This document shows positions 7,254-13,131 of a stretch of DNA of 13,131 nucleotides, piece after piece. The DNA is from JAAYLN01 sp964592855 (GTDB lineage: Bacteria; Verrucomicrobiota; Kiritimatiellia; RFP12; JAAYLN01). Under the pieces are notes generated by a model. It searched no databases, was not told the origin of the DNA, and worked only from the letters and a program-made list of their open reading frames with translations. The DNA is taken from the NCBI GenBank assembly GCA_964592855.1, contig CAZQKI010000125.1, forward strand, positions 1-13,131. Reading direction: 5' to 3'. The number at the start of each line of letters is the position of its first letter. Position 1 is the stretch's first letter. The translations under genes were made by a program, and so were the position numbers.

Positions 7254-7271
7254 TTGTGCCATGGACGGCAT

Positions 7272-7301
7272 ACCATAATCCAACCGACCGCCGCCGGTCA
7301 A
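7272..7301 (-). promoter_or_regulatory. Promoter for the propeller gene
   Basis: On the - strand, TTGACC (7296-7301) and TATGGT (7272-7277) are separated by 18 bases, a fair sigma70-type match. Transcription would start near 7265, giving a leader of about 58 bases. A 5-bp inverted repeat, GACCG (7286-7290) and CGGTC (7295-7299), overlaps the -35 element and could be an operator, though arms this short can arise by chance. Confidence 0.5.
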
Positions 7302-7332
7302 TGCCCTTTGTGGGCGCCGGCGATACGATCTT

Positions 7333-7361
7333 TTGACAGACCGTCCTAAATATGAAAGAAT
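7333..7361 (+). promoter_or_regulatory. Promoter for the kinase-led operon
   Basis: A perfect -35 TTGACA (7333-7338) is followed after 17 bases by AAGAAT (7356-7361), four of six matches to TATAAT including the last three bases. The start would be near 7368, leaving a leader of about 34 bases with AAGGA at 7391-7395 before the ATG at 7402. This is one of the two best promoter matches in the window. Confidence 0.6.
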
Positions 7362-7401
7362 CCCGCAATCCCTTTTCTCATCGGTCTCGCAAGGATTTTT
7401 C

Positions 7402-8832
7402 ATGAACAAGCTGATTGCACAACTTGAACAGGCCTCCATTCCCAAGCGGCCGGCCCCCTTCGACCCCGGCTTCCGACCGGCGGCCCTTTGGACGCGCGCC
7501 TACCGACTTCTTGTGGCCTCCGAAGCCAAGCGCCACCCCATCCGCATCGCGCTGGGCCGTCTCGACGGAACCGTCTTCCACTACGCGCTGGACGTCCTCC
7601 CCTGGAACGACACGACCGCGGCCGCCACCTACCACTACATCGAGCGGACGCTCAAATACCTCCTTTGGCAGAAGGGCGGATGCAAGGTCTGGATCACCGG
7701 CTGTCCCGAGGCGGCGGCCCGCCTGGCCAAGGACTACGGCCCCGGCGGCATCCGTGCCTTCGACGCCGAAGTCATGGGTGAGACCATCTTCGGCGGACCC
7801 TTCACGGTGCAGGCCTGCAGCGAGGCGGAGCTTCCGGACGCCAGCGAGCCGAAGTTCCGGATGGGCGGCTGCTGGAAGGGCTGCCGCATCGGCTTCGATC
7901 TCGGCGGCAGCGACCGCAAGTGCGCCGCCGTGATCGACGGCAAGGTCGTCCACACCGAGGAGGTGGGCTGGTCGCCCGTCGTCCAGGCCGACTGGCGCTA
8001 CCACCGCGACGGCATCGAGGACTGCCTCAAGCGCGCCGCCGCCCACCTCCCCCGCGTCGACGCCATCGGCGGCAGCTCGGCCGGCGTCTTCGTCAACAAC
8101 GAGGCGCGCATCGCCTCGCTCTTCCGCGCGATTCCCAAGCCCGATTTCGACGCGCACGTCCGCCGGATGTTCCTCGACATCGAACAGGCGTGGGGCGTGC
8201 CGCTGGTGCTGATGAACGACGGCGACGTCACCGCGCTGGCCGGGGCGCTCTCGCTGGAGGACAGCCCCGTCCTCGGCATGGCCTTCGGCACCAGCCTCGC
8301 CGGCGGCTACTGCGGTGCCGACGGGGGCCTCACCTCCTGGCTCAACGAACTGGCCTTCGTCCCCGTCGACTTCCGCAGCGAAGGCGGCCCGCAGGACGAC
8401 TGGTCCCGCGACTTCGGCACCGGCGCACAATACCTCTCGCAGCAGGCGGTCGGGCGACTGGCGGTCGCCGCCGGGATTGATTTCGCCCCGGCCTGTGCGG
8501 GGCTGCCCGAGCGCCTGGCCGACGTGCAGCGCCGCCTCGCCGCCGGCGACGCCACCGCCCGCGACATCTTCATCGCCGTCGGCCGCTTCCTCGGCTACGC
8601 CGTCGCGCACGCCGACAGCTTCTACGCCCTCAAGCGCTTCCTGGCGCTGGGCCGCGTCACCTCCGGCGACGCCGGGGACATCATCATCCGCGAAAGCACG
8701 CAGGTGCTCCACGACGAATTTCCCGAGGTCGCCGCCAAGGTCACAATCGAGATGCCCGACGAGAAGTCGAAGCGTCATGGACAGGCCGTCGTGGCGGCCA
8801 GCCTCCCACCCGACGAGCTGATCAAGGGGTGA
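7402..8832 (+). CDS. ROK-like (ASKHA superfamily) sugar kinase
   Basis: A 476-residue protein. ATG 7402 is chosen because AAGGA (7391-7395) lies six bases upstream; the open frame extends further back but runs into the promoter. The ATP-binding fold of the ASKHA superfamily shows in order: Gly-Phe-Asp166-Leu-Gly-Gly-Ser-Asp (phosphate 1), Gly-Gly-Ser-Ser-Ala-Gly-Val near 228-236, Asn272-Asp273-Gly-Asp-Val-Thr-Ala-Leu (matching the ROK Asn-Asp-Ala-Asn motif, Asp273 the likely catalytic base), and Ala-Phe-Gly296-Thr-Ser-Leu-Ala-Gly-Gly (phosphate 2). The ROK zinc motif Cys-x-Cys-Gly-x-x-Gly-Cys is absent. About 160 extra N-terminal residues precede the kinase core, making it longer than a usual 300-residue ROK kinase. 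It probably phosphorylates a hexose or amino sugar. It has no winged-helix domain, so a ROK repressor role is unlikely. It heads the run that ends with NagB, which favours an amino-sugar substrate. Confidence 0.75.
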   Translation: MNKLIAQLEQASIPKRPAPFDPGFRPAALWTRAYRLLVASEAKRHPIRIALGRLDGTVFHYALDVLPWNDTTAAATYHYIERTLKYLLWQKGGCKVWITGCPEAAARLAKDYGPGGIRAFDAEVMGETIFGGPFTVQACSEAELPDASEPKFRMGGCWKGCRIGFDLGGSDRKCAAVIDGKVVHTEEVGWSPVVQADWRYHRDGIEDCLKRAAAHLPRVDAIGGSSAGVFVNNEARIASLFRAIPKPDFDAHVRRMFLDIEQAWGVPLVLMNDGDVTALAGALSLEDSPVLGMAFGTSLAGGYCGADGGLTSWLNELAFVPVDFRSEGGPQDDWSRDFGTGAQYLSQQAVGRLAVAAGIDFAPACAGLPERLADVQRRLAAGDATARDIFIAVGRFLGYAVAHADSFYALKRFLALGRVTSGDAGDIIIRESTQVLHDEFPEVAAKVTIEMPDEKSKRHGQAVVAASLPPDELIKG

Positions 8833-8887
8833 TGAGCCCCGCCGCGCCGGGGGAACCCCTCCGGTCCGGATGCATCTGGAGACCGGA

Positions 8888-9751
8888 ATGAAATTTGCCA
8901 AGCCGGAAGCCACCCTGTTCATCCCCGACGGCACGGACGAGGCTGCCGCCTGCGCCCGCGTCACGCATCTGGCCGTCGGCGCGCATCAGGACGACATTGA
9001 ATTCATGGCCTTCCACGGCATTCTGGCCTGCTACCGCCAGCCGGGCCGGTGCTTTGCGGGGGTCACCTGCACCAACGGTTCAGGCAGCCCCCGGGCCGGC
9101 GTCTACGCCGACTGCTCCGATGCGGAGATGATGGCGATCCGCCACGGCGAACAGGACGAGGCGGCCCGCATCGGACAGTACGGCTTCATGGCCCAGCTCG
9201 CCTACGCGAGCCGGGAGGTGCGCGATGCCGGCAACCGGGCGCCGGTCGACGACCTCGAGTCGATCCTCCGCGCCGCGCGTCCCGACGTGCTTTACTCCCA
9301 CAACCCCGCCGACAAGCACGACACCCATGTCGCGGTCCTGCAGGCGCTGATCGAGGCCGTCCGCCGCCTGCCCCGGGAGCTGCGGCCCCGGCAATTCCTC
9401 GGCTGCGAAGTCTGGCGGGGGCTCGACTGGATGGTGGACGGCGAAAAGGTCGTCTGCGACGTCGGCGGCCGCGACCATCTGGCCCAGGCGCTGATGGGCG
9501 TTTTCGACTCGCAGATCGCCGGCGGCAAGCGCTACGATCTCGCAACAATGGGCCGCCGACGCGCCAACGCCACCTATTTCGAATCACATGGAGTAGACAA
9601 AGTCGAACAATTAGCGTATGCTTTCGACCTTTCGCCGCTTCTGACGGACGATGCGCTGAATGTCGTCGATCTGGTCGGAAAGGCCATCCGGAGCTTCGAG
9701 AGGGACGTCGGGAAGCGTTTAGCGCAGCGTGCCGGCCGAAGCCCGGCGTGA
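8888..9751 (+). CDS. PIG-L/LmbE-family zinc-dependent N-deacetylase
   Basis: A 287-residue protein of the family that removes acetyl groups from GlcNAc-containing molecules (PIG-L, MshB, BshB, archaeal chitobiose deacetylase). The zinc site is readable: Ala-His33-Gln-Asp35-Asp36, a variant of the usual Ala-His-Pro-Asp-Asp, and His138-Asn-Pro-Ala-Asp142-Lys-His144-Asp-Thr-His147. His33, Asp36 and His147 are the likely metal ligands and Asp35 the general base. The start at 8888 is preferred over 8870 because GGAG (8878-8881) sits six bases before it. No signal peptide is visible, so it acts in the cytoplasm. It follows the kinase gene by 55 bases and precedes the aminotransferase by 64. With NagB in the same run, the substrate is probably an N-acetylated amino sugar or its phosphate or glycoside. 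Family confidence is high, substrate confidence low. Confidence 0.88.
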   Translation: MKFAKPEATLFIPDGTDEAAACARVTHLAVGAHQDDIEFMAFHGILACYRQPGRCFAGVTCTNGSGSPRAGVYADCSDAEMMAIRHGEQDEAARIGQYGFMAQLAYASREVRDAGNRAPVDDLESILRAARPDVLYSHNPADKHDTHVAVLQALIEAVRRLPRELRPRQFLGCEVWRGLDWMVDGEKVVCDVGGRDHLAQALMGVFDSQIAGGKRYDLATMGRRRANATYFESHGVDKVEQLAYAFDLSPLLTDDALNVVDLVGKAIRSFERDVGKRLAQRAGRSPA

Positions 9752-9815
9752 ACCAACGAGGCAGCGCCTTGCGTTGCCATTTCAACAGAGACAGTACCAG
9801 AGAGGATTAAGCAAG

Positions 9816-10940
9816 ATGACAGTTCCATTCTACGGGCATGTGCGGCAGTACAACAACATCAAGGCGGAAATCGACGCCAACATGAACGAAGTGTTGATGA
9901 GCGGCAAGTACGTCATGGGCCCGATGCTCGACAAGTTCGAGAAGGAACTCGCCGCCTACACCGGCATGAAGCACGCCATCGGCGTCGGCAACGGCACGGA
10001 TGCGATCTGGCTGACCCTGATGGCCCTGGGCATCGGCCCCGGCGACGAAGTCATCACCCACCCCAACACCTTCTTCGCGACCGCCGAAGCGATCTGGGTC
10101 GTCGGCGCAACCGTCGTTTTCGTCGACTGCGACCCGAAGACGAAGTGCATCGATCCCAAGCTGATCGAAGCCGCGATCACCCCGAAGACGAAGTGCATTA
10201 TCCCCGTCCACCTGTACGGCCAGTGCGCCGACATGCCCGCCATCTGGGCGATCGCCGAGAAGCATGGCCTGAAGGTCATCGAAGACAACGCCCAGGCCAT
10301 CGATGCCAACGGCGGAACCTTCCATCAGGGCGACCGTTCGGCGTCCGTCTGCACCAGCTTCATCATTCAGAAGAACCTCGGCTGCTTCGGCGACGGCGGC
10401 GCGGTCTATACGAACGACGACAAGATCAACTCCGAAGTGCGCCGCCTCCGCAACCATGGCTCGCTGAAGCGCGAGCACCACTCATTCGGCTTCAACAGCC
10501 GTCTGGACGATCTCCAGGCCGGCGTCCTCAGCGCCAAGCTGAAGCACCTCAAGAGCTACTCCGACGCCCGCATCAAGTGGGCCGCCCGCTACACCGCCGC
10601 CCTGGCCGGGGCGAAGAACTTCTCCCTGCCCTACGCCACGCCGGGCTACCGCCACGTCTTCCATCTCTATGTGATCGAGACGAACTGCCCCTGCAAGCGC
10701 GACGCCCTCGTCGACTTCCTGGTCAAGCAGGGGATCGACGCCAAGACCCACTACTCGATCCCGATCCACAAGCAGAGCGGCTATCCCTGGGGCAAAGAGG
10801 TGCGGATGGTCGGCTCGCCCACGCAGGCCGAGAAGAATGCCTCCTGCTGCGTCAGCCTGCCGATGTTCCCCGAACTGACCGCCGAGGAGATCGACTGCGT
10901 GATCGCCAAGGTCAAGGAGTGGGACAAGGCCAACGCCTAG
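9816..10940 (+). CDS. DegT/DnrJ/EryC1/StrS-family PLP-dependent sugar aminotransferase
   Basis: A 374-residue protein, typical length for the family, which transfers an amino group (usually from glutamate) to a keto sugar. Recognised elements are Ser-Gly-Lys-Tyr-Val-Met-Gly-Pro near the N-terminus, Gly-Asn-Gly-Thr-Asp-Ala, Pro-Val-His-Leu-Tyr-Gly-Gln, Glu-Asp-Asn-Ala-Gln-Ala with the Asp that contacts the PLP ring nitrogen, and Gln-Lys186-Asn-Leu-Gly-Cys-Phe-Gly-Asp-Gly-Gly, where Lys186 is the Schiff-base lysine. Asn-Ser-Arg-Leu-Asp-Asp-Leu-Gln-Ala follows. All catalytic positions look intact. ATG 9816 is chosen over upstream in-frame positions because AGAGGA at 9801-9806 gives nine-base spacing and the family begins here. 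It is followed by a hairpin and then a Gfo/Idh/MocA gene, the usual partner that makes the 3-keto substrate. The sugar is unknown. Confidence 0.92.
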   Translation: MTVPFYGHVRQYNNIKAEIDANMNEVLMSGKYVMGPMLDKFEKELAAYTGMKHAIGVGNGTDAIWLTLMALGIGPGDEVITHPNTFFATAEAIWVVGATVVFVDCDPKTKCIDPKLIEAAITPKTKCIIPVHLYGQCADMPAIWAIAEKHGLKVIEDNAQAIDANGGTFHQGDRSASVCTSFIIQKNLGCFGDGGAVYTNDDKINSEVRRLRNHGSLKREHHSFGFNSRLDDLQAGVLSAKLKHLKSYSDARIKWAARYTAALAGAKNFSLPYATPGYRHVFHLYVIETNCPCKRDALVDFLVKQGIDAKTHYSIPIHKQSGYPWGKEVRMVGSPTQAEKNASCCVSLPMFPELTAEEIDCVIAKVKEWDKANA

Positions 10941-10955
10941 CCCGATGCCGTTGCA

Positions 10956-10987
10956 CCGTGGCGCCTGGCCTAGCCCAGGCGCCACGG
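10956..10987 (+). terminator. Strong 13-bp hairpin, possible terminator or processing element
   Basis: CCGTGGCGCCTGG (10956-10968) and its exact complement (10975-10987) form a perfect 13-bp GC-rich stem with a 6-base loop, 16 bases after the aminotransferase stop. No T-run follows (ATTCGCTC), so it is not a standard intrinsic terminator in either direction. It could stabilise the upstream mRNA 3' end or cause partial termination. Confidence 0.5.
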
Positions 10988-11006
10988 ATTCGCTCTGCCC
11001 ATCTCC

Positions 11007-11062
11007 ACTGACTGCTTACCGTTTACCGTTCACTGCTTACTGTTCACTGTTTACCGCTTCCC
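11007..11062 (+). repeat. Degenerate 7-bp tandem repeat, about eight units
   Basis: Eight consecutive 7-base units with consensus G(T/C)T(T/C)AC(T/C) run without a break in phase. GTTTACC occurs at 11021-11027 and 11049-11055, GTTCACT at 11028-11034 and 11042-11048, and GCTTAC(C/T) at 11014-11020 and 11035-11041. The first unit (11007-11013) and last (11056-11062) are degenerate. The array lies between the hairpin and the RBS of the oxidoreductase gene. A 7-base unit breaks frame, so it is not a coding repeat. Confidence 0.8.
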
Positions 11063-11107
11063 GCTGACGCCCACCGCGACTGTCCAGAGAACAAGGAGTT
11101 CCAGAAA

Positions 11108-12184
11108 ATGAGCAAAACCTACCGTGTCGTCGTCGTCGGAATGGGCAAGCGCGGCATGCATCATGCCACCAGCTTCAATGCGAATCCCCGCTTCAAGGTT
11201 GTCGGAATCTGCGACATCGACCAGGCGCGGCTCGACGCGGCTGCGGCCAAGCTCGGCAATCCCGAAACGGGGACCGACGCCGCCGCGCTGGCCAAGTCGG
11301 TCAAGCCCGACATCTTCTGCTTCTGCACGATGCCCCATCTCCGCATTCCCTTCGTCCAGGCGGGAATCGCGAGCGGCGCCCGGCTGATCGCCTTCGAGAA
11401 GCCGCTGGCGCTTACCAGCAACGAGGCCTTTGAAATCAAGCGGATGCTCACGGCCGCCGGCGTGAAGGCTGTGGTCAGCCATCAGCATCGCTACGGACCC
11501 CACTACCGCAAGGTCGCCGAGATCGCGGCCAGCGGGGCTCTGGGGCGCATCGAGAGCGTGACCGCTACGACCGTGGGCTGGATGACGCACATGCTGAGCC
11601 ACCTGGTCGACTACGCCCGCTGGTACGCGGGCGCGCCGAAGGCCCAGTGGGCGATGGCCCAGGCGGCGGGGCGCAGCAAGTTTGCCGACAACCACCCCTC
11701 GCCCGACTACATCGCGGGCGTCGTCCAGTTCGAGAACAACATCCGCGGCTACTTCGAGGCGGGCGCCGGCGCCCCCGACCAGCCCGACGTGGCCAAGTGG
11801 TGGGGCAAGAACCGCATCTGCGTCCAGGGGACCGAGGGCTTCGCCGAGGTCCTGACCAACGGCGGCTGGCGCGCCGTCACCAAGCGCGACGGCTACCAGT
11901 CCGGCGAAGGCGCCATGAACTACGAAGCCGACATGCCCTTCTACATCCAGGAGATGGCCGACTGGCTGGACGACGACACCAAGGTCCACGCCTGCAACTT
12001 CGACAGCGCCTACGCCGGCTTCGAGATCACGGCCGCCCTGCAGCGCTCCGCCGCCAAGGGCGGACAGGTCGCCCTCCCCCTGACTGAACCTGCCGACGAG
12101 CAGGCCCTGCTCCGCGCCGCCATCGGCGATGCGACCGTCAGGGTCTCCGATCCCGTGAACAAGAAAGAGTTCGGTCTGGAGTAA
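11108..12184 (+). CDS. Gfo/Idh/MocA-family NAD(P)-dependent oxidoreductase
   Basis: A 358-residue protein of normal family length. The Rossmann domain opens with a beta-strand and Gly11-Met-Gly13-Lys-Arg-Gly16 (nucleotide-binding GxGxxG). An acidic residue after the second strand (Cys-Asp36-Ile-Asp) favours NAD over NADP. Glu97-Lys98-Pro99 is the family signature, with Lys98 the usual catalytic residue. His161-x3-His165-Leu-Val-Asp168 matches the catalytic His/Asp region, with His165 the likely acid-base. The second domain is the expected beta-sheet/dimerisation domain. These enzymes oxidise a hydroxyl of a sugar, sugar phosphate or inositol, often at C3. AAGGAG (11093-11098) nine bases upstream fixes the start. 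Its TAA shares one base with the ATG of nagB (TAATG), so the two are translationally coupled and probably act in one pathway. No signal peptide, hence cytoplasmic. Confidence 0.9.
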   Translation: MSKTYRVVVVGMGKRGMHHATSFNANPRFKVVGICDIDQARLDAAAAKLGNPETGTDAAALAKSVKPDIFCFCTMPHLRIPFVQAGIASGARLIAFEKPLALTSNEAFEIKRMLTAAGVKAVVSHQHRYGPHYRKVAEIAASGALGRIESVTATTVGWMTHMLSHLVDYARWYAGAPKAQWAMAQAAGRSKFADNHPSPDYIAGVVQFENNIRGYFEAGAGAPDQPDVAKWWGKNRICVQGTEGFAEVLTNGGWRAVTKRDGYQSGEGAMNYEADMPFYIQEMADWLDDDTKVHACNFDSAYAGFEITAALQRSAAKGGQVALPLTEPADEQALLRAAIGDATVRVSDPVNKKEFGLE

Positions 12185-12984
12185 TGGAGCTCATCATCCA
12201 GAAGGATGCGGCGCAGGCCTCGAAGCTGGTCGCCGCCTTCATCGAGTACGAGTTGCGCCGCAAGGCCGCCCTCGTGCTCGGACTGGCCACCGGCAGCTCG
12301 CCGGTCATGCTCTACCAGGAGCTGATCCGCCGGCACCGGGAGAAGGGGCTCGACTTCAGCAAGGTCACGACCTTCAACCTGGACGAATACCTCGGCCTGC
12401 CGCCCGGCCACCCCGCCTCCTACCGGCGCTTCATGAAGGAGCAGCTCTTCGACCACATCAACATCCCCCCCGAGCATACGCACCTCCCGGACGGCCTGGC
12501 GGCCGACATCGACATGCACTGCCGCCTCTACGAGGCGCACATCAAGGCGGCCGGCGGGATCGACATTCAGGTGCTGGGGATCGGGGCGGACGGTCACATC
12601 GGCTTCAACGAGCCTTCGTCGTCGCTGGCCTCCCGCACACGGACCAAGACCCTGACGAGCCTCACGCGCTGCGACAACGCCCGCTTCTTCAAGGATCCGG
12701 GCGAAGTGCCGGTCGAGTGCATCACCATGGGCATCGGGACGATTCTGGAAAGCAGAATCTGCCTGCTGATGGCCTTTGGCGAGCACAAGGCGGCAGCGAT
12801 TGCCGGCGCCTTCGAAGGCCCTGTGACCACCATGAACCCCGCTTCCGCCCTGCAGTTGCACCGCGATGTCCGCATCTTTCTCGACGAGGGGGCAGCCAGC
12901 CGACTTCGCATGCGCGACTACTACAACGAAGTCTTCGAGCGCGACACCTTCTGGAGCGCCATCCGCCGGGAGGAAGGCTTGTAG
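12184..12984 (+). CDS. nagB: Glucosamine-6-phosphate deaminase
   Basis: A 266-residue protein matching E. coli NagB in length and motifs. It converts glucosamine 6-phosphate to fructose 6-phosphate and ammonia, the last committed step of amino-sugar catabolism. Gly-Leu-Ala-Thr-Gly-Ser-Ser-Pro (33-40) is the phosphate-binding loop. Phe-Asn-Leu-Asp67-Glu-Tyr-Leu-Gly corresponds to the E. coli segment with general base Asp72. Gly-Ile-Gly-Ala-Asp136-Gly-His138-Ile-Gly-Phe-Asn-Glu143-Pro corresponds to Asp141, His143 and Glu148, all with the same offset of five. The active site is therefore complete. The start overlaps the stop of the oxidoreductase by one base, and a GGAG lies only two bases before the ATG, too close for a normal RBS, so translation probably depends on coupling. 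Allosteric control by GlcNAc-6-P, known in E. coli, cannot be judged here. No terminator is evident after the TAG. Confidence 0.95.
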   Translation: MELIIQKDAAQASKLVAAFIEYELRRKAALVLGLATGSSPVMLYQELIRRHREKGLDFSKVTTFNLDEYLGLPPGHPASYRRFMKEQLFDHINIPPEHTHLPDGLAADIDMHCRLYEAHIKAAGGIDIQVLGIGADGHIGFNEPSSSLASRTRTKTLTSLTRCDNARFFKDPGEVPVECITMGIGTILESRICLLMAFGEHKAAAIAGAFEGPVTTMNPASALQLHRDVRIFLDEGAASRLRMRDYYNEVFERDTFWSAIRREEGL

Positions 12985-12995
12985 GCCGATGCGGC

Positions 12996-13025
12996 TTGAC
13001 TTTACGCCCCCGCCTTGTCTATAGT
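12996..13025 (+). promoter_or_regulatory. sigma70-type promoter for tRNA-Thr
   Basis: TTGACT (12996-13001) and TATAGT (13020-13025), each five of six to consensus, are separated by 18 bases. Transcription would start near 13032, about 18 bases before the tRNA. It begins only 11 bases after the nagB stop, so the tRNA is transcribed independently of the upstream run. Confidence 0.75.
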
Positions 13026-13049
13026 CTGCCCCGATTCATTGCAGCCATT

Positions 13050-13125
13050 GCCAACGTAGCTCAGTAGGTAGAGCAGCTCACTCGTAATGAGCAGGTCGTC
13101 CGTTCGATTCGGATCGTTGGCTCCA
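13050..13125 (+). tRNA. tRNA-Thr (anticodon CGT)
   Basis: A complete cloverleaf of 76 bases including encoded CCA. The acceptor stem GCCAACG (13050-13056) pairs with CGTTGGC (13115-13121), followed by discriminator T and CCA. The D arm is GCTC...GAGC (13059-13074). The anticodon stem GCTCA/TGAGC (13076-13080, 13088-13092) encloses loop CTCGTAA with anticodon CGT at 13083-13085, reading ACG (Thr). The variable loop is five bases. The T arm GTCCG/CGGAT holds the standard TTCGATT loop. The 3' CCA is in the DNA and needs no addition by nucleotidyltransferase. Confidence 0.96.
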
Positions 13126-13131
13126 TCTTCC

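Noticed and set aside
5722..7278. Long + strand open frame of 518 codons antisense to the propeller gene
   Set aside because: GC-rich codon bias opens the opposite strand. The translation is low in complexity with no recognisable motif, while the - strand frame has clear domains and a perfect RBS.
8849..8859. GGGG-GAA-CCCC hairpin between kinase and deacetylase genes
   Set aside because: A four-base stem with a three-base loop is common by chance in a GC-rich spacer, and no functional context supports it.
7378..8964. Long - strand open frame of 528 codons antisense to the kinase gene
   Set aside because: Ala/Gly/Val/Asp-rich shadow translation without motifs, and it also overlaps the start of the deacetylase gene.
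13050..13131. tRNA 3' end as an attachment site of an integrated element
   Set aside because: No integrase gene and no repeat of the tRNA 3' end was seen in the window, and the sequence stops six bases after the tRNA.

Overview
The window is a high-GC bacterial scaffold, probably from a metagenome, with one 100-base run of N. It is almost entirely coding. The gene content points to a polysaccharide- or glycoprotein-degrading member of the PVC group (Planctomycetota, Verrucomicrobiota/Kiritimatiellota or Lentisphaerota). That content is secreted SGNH esterases, a GH32-like propeller joined to a CBM9-like domain, a divergent ROK-type kinase, Gfo/Idh/MocA and DegT enzymes, and VapBC. The lineage is inferred from gene style, not from a marker gene.

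Left block (1-4319, + strand): three closely spaced genes for exported proteins. They are a small secreted protein of unknown function, a large SGNH/GDSL hydrolase with N-terminal beta-sandwich domains, and a sialate O-acetylesterase-type SGNH hydrolase split by the assembly gap at 3698-3797. The block looks like an extracellular carbohydrate de-esterification operon.

Middle block (4329-5189): an intact vapBC toxin-antitoxin pair on the - strand. A repeat-rich operator overlaps its promoter, and its mRNA may be leaderless. Abutting it on the + strand is the C-terminal remnant of a second, unrelated PIN-domain toxin. This looks like a site of toxin-antitoxin turnover.

Right block (5212-12984): a - strand propeller/CBM9 protein is transcribed divergently from a + strand run of five genes. 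These are a ROK-like kinase, a PIG-L/LmbE deacetylase, a DegT/DnrJ/EryC1/StrS aminotransferase, a Gfo/Idh/MocA oxidoreductase and NagB. Promoter-like elements for both directions lie between 7272 and 7361. A 13-bp perfect hairpin and a 7-bp tandem repeat separate the aminotransferase from the oxidoreductase, so the run may be two transcripts. Deacetylase, kinase and NagB together could convert an N-acetylamino sugar to fructose 6-phosphate without a NagA-type enzyme. The DegT and Gfo/Idh/MocA pair resembles 3-amino-sugar modules.

Right edge: a complete tRNA-Thr(CGT) gene with encoded CCA and its own sigma70-like promoter. No insertion sequence, CRISPR array, phage gene or replication origin was seen, and no gene-free stretch exceeds 300 bases.
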